Shown: positions 8,401-12,937 of the stretch, piece by piece | Numbering within the stretch: the first letter of the stretch is position 1 | How the letters are laid out: every line of letters begins with the position of its first letter | Source of the DNA: Candidatus Woesearchaeota archaeon | GTDB taxonomy: Archaea; Nanobdellota; Nanobdellia; Woesearchaeales; WJKV01 | Direction of reading: 5' to 3' | Length of the DNA stretch: 13,876 bases | Assembly: GCA_019323355.1 (NCBI GenBank) | Contig: JAHWHI010000117.1 | Location: 1-13,876, forward strand | Translations under genes and position numbers: made by a program | The notes under the pieces: generated by a model | Databases searched by the model: none | Told to the model about the DNA's origin: nothing | The model's input: only the letters and a program-made list of their open reading frames with translations

Positions 8401-8520
8401 GTCATACTGCTGTATAGCAGTAGCTGCATGGATAGTTATGAGTAGTGAGAATAAGAGAATCAATGCTAAACAAACGTTCTCTAGACTCTTCTTTCTTCTA
8501 AGGGTCATATGTCGGGCCAT
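5449..8520 (-). CDS. secreted S-layer-like surface protein with CARDB/Ig-like domains
   Basis: Large exported protein, probably a cell-surface or S-layer component. The signal peptide has a basic n-region (RHMTLRRKK), a hydrophobic core (about 17-33) and likely cleavage after ATA (33-35). A CARDB-like beta-sandwich follows (46-160; DVTIFYTVENVGD). The centre (about 225-680) has the repeated beta-strand style of archaeal S-layer proteins, such as GEVRTFYVDGKKIYLELL and the VDQLDFIVAVNELE segment. D654-LNADGAIS-662 resembles one calcium-binding EF-hand or dockerin loop. A second CARDB-like domain (about 780-890) and a PKD/Ig-like domain (about 897-987) follow. The tail ends FLSKVFNFFTRLIF, an amphipathic stretch rather than a full membrane span. 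The start at 8520, rather than Met5, fits a TATA box 27.5 bases upstream. The coding end ATTTTTTAA may double as a T-rich termination signal. Confidence 0.85.
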   Translation of the reverse strand: MARHMTLRRKKSLENVCLALILLFSLLITIHAATAIQQYDDVLRPDLKVRSMDFFPSNPKLGQDVTIFYTVENVGDLNIYDPVEVGLFINGKDTGQRSIATNDFDPGKLRPGEKVHGEFQYKFDQPEHKGSNRVEVRADIDNIILESLERNNEYEKLIFIKDASESFNKGVLQVRQSLETRPAGDDYLRLNQPINQILELVREENLDILKTRYFSSESDRQRYKQTITLGDKEFLDSDIRAGRKLHTSVIYDFDDNNELADYLFFDNGKDIFTYELEFLTPFESNIDDDSLDIEGEILQIMGENYIISRAEVDGNELELELTKGESLSSLREGEVRTFYVDGKKIYLELLVIRLNDDHNETTVTFRINDILIKNMKQGEVELVDQLDFIVAVNELELIDEEGRPDYVELFLGTKRIELEDNFADNDFSSRSVEINGENIKGSNPRIKAQLINNNTQLSINSIAYKLEAYTDYYVPVQTSLKEFLGKKDSDNKDAFLSDNFDIYFQGLTTQDDSTIKFTRPEGGEEGYELEFQNNNGQYYSIPLIYFDKKRMHYGDDLFSLHFIESLDEKHFNIKQEDFFILTDSEAEDGTTQIISYEKIKPNEKKITFVDLGGRMFEASYTGTPGVDATGTLTFGTARYKFYVGMSPDYSLAIDLNADGAISKSRTKIVAKGGILLDIGNTEEPGDVINFKMTLPAHKLEGVSEDEEIDFTIYIEDNNRHINLKLSSQDDLKLKSTRDNLREGRTRSGALFTITEKNSDSEELTIKCPLTELEPLVYIIGQPKITSSGLDFSRINMKENYNAGDTLNVELTLDNIGLKKQEGVRVAITIPSLGIATQTVSGIDIEVGKQEEFNLNLKLPDCIDEEELSLIINVESDDKSLNHYEKIIIEGERCSGTAPMFDDFSENRARIKVGETEEYKIKLMDLDSDSLKVEWYIDDKLALEESVEAGKESSIKFVPDQEGEYKIKVVVSDDANEIEKQWNIIVSGFSEQDDPVAVTEDKLDAEETPGFLSKVFNFFTRLIF

Positions 8521-8535
8521 ATAGTACTACTTCTC

Positions 8536-8563
8536 AGGGGCGATTTATAAAGCTTACGCCCCT
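8536..8563. repeat. inverted repeat bracketing the surface-protein TATA box
   Basis: Perfect 7-base arms AGGGGCG (8536-8542) and CGCCCCT (8557-8563) are separated by exactly the 14-base TAAGCTTTATAAAT promoter element (read on the minus strand). The arms are G/C-only blocks in an AT-rich intergenic region, so they stand out. They could be a repressor or activator operator around the TBP site, with one arm on the BRE side and the other just downstream of TATA. Confidence 0.6.
8543..8556 (-). promoter_or_regulatory. TATA box/BRE for surface-protein gene
   Basis: Minus-strand TAAGCTTTATAAAT. The core is centred about 27.5 bases before the ATG at 8520, so a leaderless transcript is expected and the first Met is favoured over Met5. 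The same 14 bases occur in the promoters at 10142-10159 and 12440-12457. A further TATA-like stretch (ATATATAAATA, about 8564-8574) lies upstream and may be an alternative. Confidence 0.8.
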
Positions 8564-8576
8564 ATTTATATATGAA

Positions 8577-8614
8577 ATGAAGAAAAAGAAAGAAAAAGCC
8601 TTTATAAAGGCTTT
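8577..8614 (-). terminator. palindrome plus T-rich tract, probable transcription terminator
   Basis: A perfect 20-base palindrome (8595-8614; half-site AAAGCCTTTA) is followed on the minus strand by a T-rich tract (TTTTTCTTTCTTTTTCTTC). Archaeal termination relies mainly on T-runs, so the tract is the functional part. It sits right at the stop codon of the out-of-frame tail of the upstream gene. The palindrome centre CTTTATAAAG also looks TATA-like, so a promoter role is a second possibility. Confidence 0.55.
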
Positions 8615-8699
8615 ATTCAGAATCTGGCTTTTCGCCTTTTCCAGCGTTTGGATCGTATTCGATTTCTTCTCTTGATCTGACCCTCTTTATGAATTGTCT
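8613..8699 (-). pseudogene. out-of-frame C-terminal extension of the 8687-9424 gene
   Basis: In the -1 frame relative to the upstream gene, this stretch reads RQFIKRVRSREEIEYD and continues to ...GEKPDSE before TAA at 8613-8615. There is no start codon in this frame, so it is not an independent gene. The composition (charged, helix-forming, with GAA/AAA-rich codons) matches the upstream protein. Joining after Val242 (codon 8699-8701) would give a continuous helix and a protein of about 270 residues whose stop abuts the terminator. A single missing base in the DNA, or -1 ribosomal slippage, would explain it. A frame of this length can stay open by chance, so this is a moderate call. Confidence 0.4.
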
Positions 8700-9424
8700 A
8701 CAACATCTTGGTTCCCTAAATCAAGGATCTTGTAGATGCCTTCTGGTTCTGCCTCTGTCGGTTCGCCTTTTGTTAAAAAACGATCTCTGACTTCTGCGAA
8801 TCTATTTGCCAGTCTAGCTTCGTAGTCACTGACTGCAAGTTCGTAAGCCATCCTTCTCTGAAGGAGAACATCTCTTACCCGGCCTTCGCCTGCACCTGTG
8901 AATATCCTCAATGTTCTGACCCCTAATCTTACATCGTCTCCTGTACTTGGAAGATACTCAAGGTCAAGCGCACGAACATTTGCCCGGTTATCATTAATGG
9001 ATGGGAATTCATATGCAAAACCTTTTGACAAAGGGTCTTTAGCAAACAGACCCTCATCTTTTCTGATAAAAGGTCCGCTTTTTTCTAGTGCTGCCATGGC
9101 AGCGCCATAATCTCCTGTTTTTCTCAGAGCTTCGATAGCATCTGTTCCGTGTGTAACAATCTCCCTTAAAGTATTTGTTAATTCTGGAACATCTTCAAGA
9201 GTACCGCGCTGCAGGCTTGGATGGTTTCCTGGAAAATCGTGCAGAGCTTGTTCTCTATATTTTTTTTCACTGAAATCTAAAGCAGTCATTCCAGGAGGAA
9301 TAGTTATTCCTGCTTTTGCTAAATAATCTTTTAGAAAATCCTTTTCTTCCTCTTTTTCAGGAGATTCTATAACATCGTCTCTTTCATTATCTAATTTTTC
9401 TTCTTCTTTAGGGTCTCTTGCCAT
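8687..9424 (-). CDS. hypothetical cytoplasmic protein, possibly frameshifted
   Basis: I do not recognise this 245-residue protein. It has a very acidic, low-complexity N-terminus (residues 1-30), no signal peptide or membrane span, and a mostly helical body with segments such as DAIEALRKTGDYGAAMAALEKSG, which resembles a TPR-like helix pair, and RMAYELAVSDYEARLANRFAEVRDRFL. The start at 9424 (MARDPKEEE) is chosen because the upstream in-frame ATG at 9436 overlaps the Shine-Dalgarno GAGGTG (9429-9434), which lies 4 bases before the 9424 ATG. The frame ends in VVDNS, but the adjacent -1 frame continues plausibly to 8613, so the true C-terminus may be longer. It lies upstream of and in the same direction as the surface-protein gene, separated by a terminator. 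Confidence 0.6.
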   Translation of the reverse strand: MARDPKEEEKLDNERDDVIESPEKEEEKDFLKDYLAKAGITIPPGMTALDFSEKKYREQALHDFPGNHPSLQRGTLEDVPELTNTLREIVTHGTDAIEALRKTGDYGAAMAALEKSGPFIRKDEGLFAKDPLSKGFAYEFPSINDNRANVRALDLEYLPSTGDDVRLGVRTLRIFTGAGEGRVRDVLLQRRMAYELAVSDYEARLANRFAEVRDRFLTKGEPTEAEPEGIYKILDLGNQDVVDNS

Positions 9425-9464
9425 TTTGCACCTCATATATAATAAACCATTCTAGTTCGAGAAG

Positions 9465-9475
9465 TATTTAAAGTT
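9465..9475 (-). promoter_or_regulatory. TATA box for the 8687-9424 hypothetical gene
   Basis: Minus-strand AACTTTAAATA predicts transcription start near 9444 and a leader of about 20 bases carrying the GAGGTG Shine-Dalgarno site. A nearer TTTATTATATATG (about 9436-9447) would start transcription inside the coding region and fits less well. Confidence 0.5.
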
Positions 9476-9481
9476 TATGTC

Positions 9482-9507
9482 AAAGAAAAAGAAGAGAAAA
9501 AATAAAA
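9482..9507 (-). terminator. T-rich transcription terminator after the holin-like gene
   Basis: Directly after the stop codon at 9508, the minus strand reads almost only T with a few C and A (TTTTATTTTTTCTCTTC, then TTTTTCTTT). This is a classic archaeal T-tract terminator for the DUF378/holin-like pair. Confidence 0.65.
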
Positions 9508-9792
9508 TTAAAGGAATTTATTGTAGAGCCATGCAAAGACTGCACCGCCGATAAAACCGTCGATGAATCCATAGATCAATCCGATGATAGCGCCTGGAAT
9601 TGAGATCACGTAGTACGGATAGATTGATTCTAACAATACCAAGAAACCTGCTCCATATGATGTGAAGCTAGCAATCAATGTCATGATCAATACTATCACG
9701 CCCCATAAGATTCCGCACGCAAGCCCGAAAGCTTTTGGATTGAATCCGTCTTTTGGCATTATGCTCATTTTTGTTTTTCTTTTTGCCATCAT
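9508..9792 (-). CDS. small holin-like membrane protein
   Basis: Membrane protein of 94 residues. A basic N-terminus (MMAKRKTKMS) precedes FGLACGILWGVIVLIMTL (about 22-39) and a second hydrophobic region (about 60-90) ending IDGFIGGAVFAWLYNKFL. This pattern matches short proteins that databases often label 'bacteriophage holin' in bacteria and archaea. No phage genes are nearby, so the label should be read as a family name and not a lytic role. The start has tandem ATGs (9792 and 9789) behind AGGT (9798-9801); either could be used. It lies 7 bases after the DUF378 gene and is surely cotranscribed with it. A T-rich terminator follows. Confidence 0.75.
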   Translation of the reverse strand: MMAKRKTKMSIMPKDGFNPKAFGLACGILWGVIVLIMTLIASFTSYGAGFLVLLESIYPYYVISIPGAIIGLIYGFIDGFIGGAVFAWLYNKFL

Positions 9793-9799
9793 AAATTAC

Positions 9800-10084
9800 C
9801 TAGTGGATCTGGACAACTTTGAACAGTCCGTACAGTGCAAACAATCCAACAATTATGTAGATTATCGCTTCAAGCGCTGGAATGCTTCCAAAGACGATGT
9901 TCAGTACGTTCATGTTCTTTCCTGCAAGCATACCGATTCCAACAAGACCCCAGTTCAGACCTCCAATTACAACAAGAATAAATGCAAGCCATCCCAGAGG
10001 AGTCATGTGGTGTCGCTTTACCTGTGCTGTTGCCAGTGGTTTTGTTGCTACTGTCTTTGTTTTTCTAGCTTTTCTTTTAGCCAT
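9800..10084 (-). CDS. DUF378 family small membrane protein
   Basis: Protein of 94 residues from the corrected start. A basic N-terminal tail (MAKRKARKTKTV, with a further RHH) is followed by a DUF378/YuzA-type core: TPLGWLAFILVVIGGLNWGLVGI as the first membrane helix and IPALEAIIYIIVGLFALYGLFKVV as the second. The WLAFILVVIGGLNWGL and NIVFGSIPALEAIIYIIVG segments are the family signature. No biochemical function is known for the family. The ATG at 10084 is chosen over the in-frame GTG at 10093 because that GTG is part of the Shine-Dalgarno GAGGTG (10091-10096). It heads a two-gene unit with the holin-like gene. The long basic tail is atypical, since other DUF378 proteins I know start close to the first helix. 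Confidence 0.82.
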   Translation of the reverse strand: MAKRKARKTKTVATKPLATAQVKRHHMTPLGWLAFILVVIGGLNWGLVGIGMLAGKNMNVLNIVFGSIPALEAIIYIIVGLFALYGLFKVVQIH

Positions 10085-10121
10085 AAAAATCACCTCTTTT
10101 TTGATTTATAAGTGATTTGGA

Positions 10122-10133
10122 GGTTATAAATCT
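10122..10133 (-). promoter_or_regulatory. TATA box for DUF378/holin-like operon
   Basis: Minus-strand AGATTTATAACC puts the transcription start near 10101 with a short leader holding GAGGTG. A second box (CTTATAAATC, 10103-10112) is closer and would leave no room for the ribosome-binding site. The region is a divergent promoter shared with the 10179 gene. Confidence 0.55.
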
Positions 10134-10141
10134 ATCGGAAC

Positions 10142-10159
10142 CCATAAGCTTTATAAATG
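10142..10159 (+). promoter_or_regulatory. TATA box/BRE for the 199-residue orphan gene
   Basis: CCATAAGCTTTATAAATG, with the core centred 25.5 bases before the ATG at 10179, so the mRNA should be leaderless. The same 18 bases occur upstream of the MraZ-like gene at 12440-12457. Confidence 0.8.
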
Positions 10160-10178
10160 GCCCAAATCAGAGATTTGC

Positions 10179-10778
10179 ATGGAAATCCAACGTAAAAAGC
10201 TCGAAGAGATAGTCCTAAGGGCTAGATCTGGAGAGTCCTTTGTTCTAAATATAGGTATCCTTCCTACTGGAGAGTTTGATGAAGAACTTAAAGGAGATAT
10301 TGTACAGATGAGTGTATCTGTATATGACGGGAACATAGAATATTTCCGCGGAACTTATCTTGGAAAGAAAAAAGACTTGTCGAATGAATTGTGGAGATTA
10401 AGATTACAGGTAATGGGAAAACTAAGAGAAGAAAATATCAAATGCAAATATGCGGATAAGGCAATTTTTGTAAACCATGATTTTGAAGAAAAGCCAGATG
10501 ATGGCAAACCGATTGAGATGAGACGTTCTGATTTTCTGAAAATGACTTATAATACAGTCCAGGTATGCAGCGCACTGGGTGGAAGATACAATGAAGTTTA
10601 CCTGCACAAGCAGTATCCAATGAGGCCTTTGCTTCTGTCTCACAGAGAGATTTCAAGCTTAGGGACAAGGGCTGGAATGTCCCAAGAAGAGATAGATGAG
10701 AATTGCGCAAAAGTCCATAATATCAAAGTGATCCCAGACGAAACATTAGTTCAGGGAACTTTGTTCGATCTATCTTAG
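10179..10778 (+). CDS. hypothetical protein, 199 aa
   Basis: I do not recognise this protein. It has no signal peptide or membrane span and looks like a soluble alpha/beta protein: an N-terminal helix (MEIQRKKLEEIVLRARSG), strands around SFVLNIGILPTG and VQMSVSVYDGNIEYFRG, a helix LSNELWRLRLQVMGKLREEN, and a second half with YNTVQVCSALGGRYNEVYLHK. The C-terminus ends TLVQGTLFDLS, a short hydrophobic peptide that faintly recalls clamp-binding tails but fits neither the PCNA nor the bacterial clamp consensus well. It is monocistronic: a leaderless promoter precedes it and its 3' end overlaps the convergent DRG gene by 9 bases. It shares an 18-base promoter sequence with the MraZ-like gene, which may mean common regulation or simply two strong promoters. 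Confidence 0.75.
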   Translation: MEIQRKKLEEIVLRARSGESFVLNIGILPTGEFDEELKGDIVQMSVSVYDGNIEYFRGTYLGKKKDLSNELWRLRLQVMGKLREENIKCKYADKAIFVNHDFEEKPDDGKPIEMRRSDFLKMTYNTVQVCSALGGRYNEVYLHKQYPMRPLLLSHREISSLGTRAGMSQEEIDENCAKVHNIKVIPDETLVQGTLFDLS

Positions 10779-11930
10779 ATGTATTTCTAGAATATCCTCG
10801 TCTTGTAGTACGTGTTCTGTCTTGAGGATTTTCTGTCCGCCGAACTTAGCAGATTTTCCCCAGATACGCGCGAACTTAAACTTTGAGACAAAGTCTTTGT
10901 GCAGTTTCTCGCATACATCCCTGACAGTGCAGTTCTTGAACATAATAAGGGGCACTTCCATGTCCGGAGGTTTCCCGATTTCTTTGAGAAATATCCTTAT
11001 CAATGACAGTCTTTCAAAGACTAGGTTCTTCAGAATCGGAATCAATTCTTTTTTGTGAGCAGAGATGCACAGATCAGGCTTTATCTTTTCTCTTAACTGG
11101 TCGAGCTTTTCTTCTGGAATAAGATCTATCTTATTCAGGATGACAACAGATGGAAGATATTTCCTGTTAGCCTCTATGACATCAATGAACTGGTCCTCGT
11201 CAATATCCTGCCTGATCACTATGTCTGCATTGTTGATGCCAAATTCTTTCGAGATTGCAGCAACCATATCTTTTGTCATCTTTGTGAGCTTTACTGTTGT
11301 GCCTATCCTTATCCCCCCCTTTCCAGTCTTTGTTATTTTGACATCAGGAGGGAGCTGGTCAAGTCTTAATTTCGCGTCACGGATCTCTTTCAATATCGCG
11401 TCAAAATGTTCTGGCCTTGTCGCATCCACAATTATAACTGCCAAATCTGCGTTCCGCATTACTGCAAGAACTTCTTTTCCTCTTCCTGTTCCTGCAGCAG
11501 CGCCGTGCACTATCCCCGGAACGTCAAGTATCTGGATCTTTGCATATTTATGCTCAAGTATTCCTGGAATAACATCCAAAGTAGTGAACTCGTATGCTGC
11601 GATAGGAGAATCTATTCCTGTCAATGCATTCTGCAAAGTGGATTTTCCAACAGAAGGAAAACCTACAAGAATCACTGTGCCGTCTCCAGTCTTCCTTACT
11701 GTATAGCCAGCGCCTTTCTTTCCTTTTGACGAAGAGGTCTCCTGTTTCTCCCTGAGCTTGGCGATCTTTGCCTTTACCAGACCGATGTGCATCTGCGTCC
11801 TTTTGTTATATTTTGTCTTGGCTAATTCCTGCTCAAGCTCTTTTATCTTGTCTGCTGTCGAAAGCTTCTTCTGTTCTGCAACAAATTCCTTTAGCTGAGC
11901 TTCCTTCCTTCTTTTCTTCTTGAACGCCAT
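10770..11930 (-). CDS. DRG-family GTPase (OBG-HflX-like superfamily, TGS domain)
   Basis: Developmentally regulated GTP-binding protein homologue, a GTPase linked to ribosomes and translation across archaea and eukaryotes. The N-terminal helical region (about 1-80) is rich in Lys and Glu. The G domain follows: G1 GFPSVGKST (90-98), a G2-region Thr in YEFTTLDVIPG, G3 DVPG (136-139) with IVHGAAAGTGRGKEVL, G4 NKID (266-269) and G5 SAHK (290-293). The DRG-specific insertion (about 185-260) includes DIVIRQDIDEDQFIDVIEANRKYLPS. The C-terminal TGS domain (about 322-386) ends LQDEDILEIHLR. The length of 386 is normal and all motifs are intact. The partner protein (DFRP-like) is not in the window. The ATG lies about 27 bases from a TATA box, so the transcript is leaderless. 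Confidence 0.95.
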   Translation of the reverse strand: MAFKKKRRKEAQLKEFVAEQKKLSTADKIKELEQELAKTKYNKRTQMHIGLVKAKIAKLREKQETSSSKGKKGAGYTVRKTGDGTVILVGFPSVGKSTLQNALTGIDSPIAAYEFTTLDVIPGILEHKYAKIQILDVPGIVHGAAAGTGRGKEVLAVMRNADLAVIIVDATRPEHFDAILKEIRDAKLRLDQLPPDVKITKTGKGGIRIGTTVKLTKMTKDMVAAISKEFGINNADIVIRQDIDEDQFIDVIEANRKYLPSVVILNKIDLIPEEKLDQLREKIKPDLCISAHKKELIPILKNLVFERLSLIRIFLKEIGKPPDMEVPLIMFKNCTVRDVCEKLHKDFVSKFKFARIWGKSAKFGGQKILKTEHVLQDEDILEIHLR

Positions 11931-11953
11931 AGGAGATAACCAGAAATAAGGGG

Positions 11954-11963
11954 TTTATAAGGT
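11954..11963 (-). promoter_or_regulatory. TATA box for the DRG GTPase gene
   Basis: Minus-strand ACCTTATAAA, core centred about 27.5 bases before the ATG at 11930. The transcript should be leaderless. This promoter is back-to-back with the one for the lipoprotein gene. Confidence 0.7.
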
Positions 11964-11977
11964 TTATCATCATAATG

Positions 11978-11987
11978 ATTTATATAG
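11978..11987 (+). promoter_or_regulatory. TATA box for the DUF192 lipoprotein gene
   Basis: ATTTATATAG, core centred about 26.5 bases before the ATG at 12009, so the transcript should be leaderless. It is divergent from the DRG promoter, with the two TATA cores only about 25 bases apart. Confidence 0.7.
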
Positions 11988-12008
11988 GACCTTTTCGTTG
12001 ATATTTGT

Positions 12009-12431
12009 ATGAAAAAGCTGATCCTCCTGGCAACAATATTGATGTTGTTTCTATTAGTCGGGTGCAGTGTCGAGCCCCAAGTCATGATAAAAGACAAAAC
12101 AATAACAATCGAAGTCGCTGACACTCCAGACAAAAAGATAAGGGGGTTGATGTATAGGGGAAGCCTTCCAGAGGATCGCGGAATGCTTTTTGTTTTTGAT
12201 GACCAGAGGATGCAGGGGTTCTGGATGAAGAACACTTTGATATCTTTAGATCTTATCTTCATCAGTGAAGACATGACAATAACAACCATTTTTGAAGCTG
12301 ATCCGTGCGAGGAAGATCCATGCCAGACTTATGACGCGATCGCGAAATATGTACTTGAAGTGAACAAAGGGTATTCTAAAACCCACGACATAAACGTTGG
12401 GGATAAAGTTGTTCTTAAAGGCGTAAAATAA
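12009..12431 (+). CDS. DUF192 family lipoprotein
   Basis: Exported 140-residue protein. The signal peptide MKKLILLATILMLFLLVGC has a lipobox LVGC, with Cys19 as the predicted lipidated residue. The rest is a DUF192 domain: TITIEVADTPDKKIRGLMYRG, MLFVFDDQRMQGFWMKNTLISLDLIFI, a cysteine pair in ADPCEEDPCQTY (C100 and C105, a common arrangement in this family), and YVLEVNKG...DINVGDKVVL. The molecular function of DUF192 is not established. It is monocistronic on the evidence of its own promoter and the promoter that follows it. Met1 fits a leaderless mRNA. Confidence 0.92.
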   Translation: MKKLILLATILMLFLLVGCSVEPQVMIKDKTITIEVADTPDKKIRGLMYRGSLPEDRGMLFVFDDQRMQGFWMKNTLISLDLIFISEDMTITTIFEADPCEEDPCQTYDAIAKYVLEVNKGYSKTHDINVGDKVVLKGVK

Positions 12432-12439
12432 ACATGCAT

Positions 12440-12457
12440 CCATAAGCTTTATAAATG
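12440..12457 (+). promoter_or_regulatory. TATA box/BRE for MraZ-like gene
   Basis: CCATAAGCTTTATAAATG, identical over 18 bases to the promoter at 10142-10159. The core is centred about 26.5 bases before the ATG at 12478, so the transcript should be leaderless. No tandem TGGG-type repeats like the bacterial MraZ boxes were seen between it and the gene. Confidence 0.8.
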
Positions 12458-12477
12458 CCTAAAAAGAGGATTTTCTT

Positions 12478-12936
12478 ATGGTAAAACGTAGATTTGGTGG
12501 GATAGAGTATATGCATAACCATCTAGTAGATGTTGATAGAAAAGGTCGAATGACTATTCCAAAGATAAACCACATGATTGTATACCAGAATAGAAACGGG
12601 CCTGAAGCTGATTATTTTATTGGCACACCCCATACTTATATTGGTGAATTTCCTGCAATAGTATTGTTTGATCCTACTGCTGTTGAGGAATCAGATATAT
12701 TCAACAGACCAGAAGTGCTTCCATGCGATCTAGAAACAATAAAGATAAGATCGCCTCAAAACAGAATTTTACTTCCAAAACATTTCAAACAATTTATCAG
12801 ACTTGAAGATCAAGCAATTATTAGCGGGCATGGAAGTCAATTGAGGATATGGCGCCCTGAAGTTTATCGAGCTTATAGCGATGCAACCCCAATCGATTGG
12901 GTTCTATGGTTTAATGCATCAGCAGGTACAATCTAA
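12478..12936 (+). CDS. MraZ-like protein with two SpoVT/AbrB-type swapped-hairpin domains
   Basis: Probable DNA-binding transcription factor built like bacterial MraZ, which has two AbrB-like halves and forms a ring that binds repeats. The first half has HLVDVDRKGRMTIPK (15-29) with the DxxxR motif (D20-R24). The second has IKIRSPQNRILLPKHFKQF (88-106), where the Asp is replaced by Ser92 while Arg96 is kept, and then EDQAIISGHGSQLRIWRPEVY (110-130), which closely parallels the MraZ pattern (vvviGxxnriElWxxxxw). The length of 152 is in the MraZ range. In bacteria MraZ opens the division and wall cluster; here there is no mraW or ftsL, and the next gene is a phosphoesterase. I am confident of the double hairpin and less so of strict orthology. 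Confidence 0.78.
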   Translation: MVKRRFGGIEYMHNHLVDVDRKGRMTIPKINHMIVYQNRNGPEADYFIGTPHTYIGEFPAIVLFDPTAVEESDIFNRPEVLPCDLETIKIRSPQNRILLPKHFKQFIRLEDQAIISGHGSQLRIWRPEVYRAYSDATPIDWVLWFNASAGTI

Positions 12937-12937
12937 A

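Noticed and set aside
9508..9792. Prophage remnant suggested by the holin-like protein
   Set aside because: No integrase, capsid, terminase or att-like repeats nearby; the family name is applied widely to non-phage proteins.
9662..10111. 149-codon plus-strand open frame across the two small membrane protein genes
   Set aside because: It is antisense to two recognisable families with Shine-Dalgarno sites, and its translation has no domain-like pattern.
10746..10778. PCNA- or clamp-binding peptide at the end of the 199-residue protein (QGTLFDLS)
   Set aside because: It lacks the paired aromatics of a PIP box, and the bacterial clamp motif has no partner in archaea; kept only as a remark.
11065..11706. 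213-codon plus-strand open frame inside the DRG gene
   Set aside because: It mirrors the codon structure of the DRG GTPase, which has all its motifs on the other strand.
12881..12937. Upstream start adding 19 residues to the phosphoesterase
   Set aside because: These bases code for the end of the MraZ-like protein; the phosphoesterase core begins at MKILATGDFHGD.
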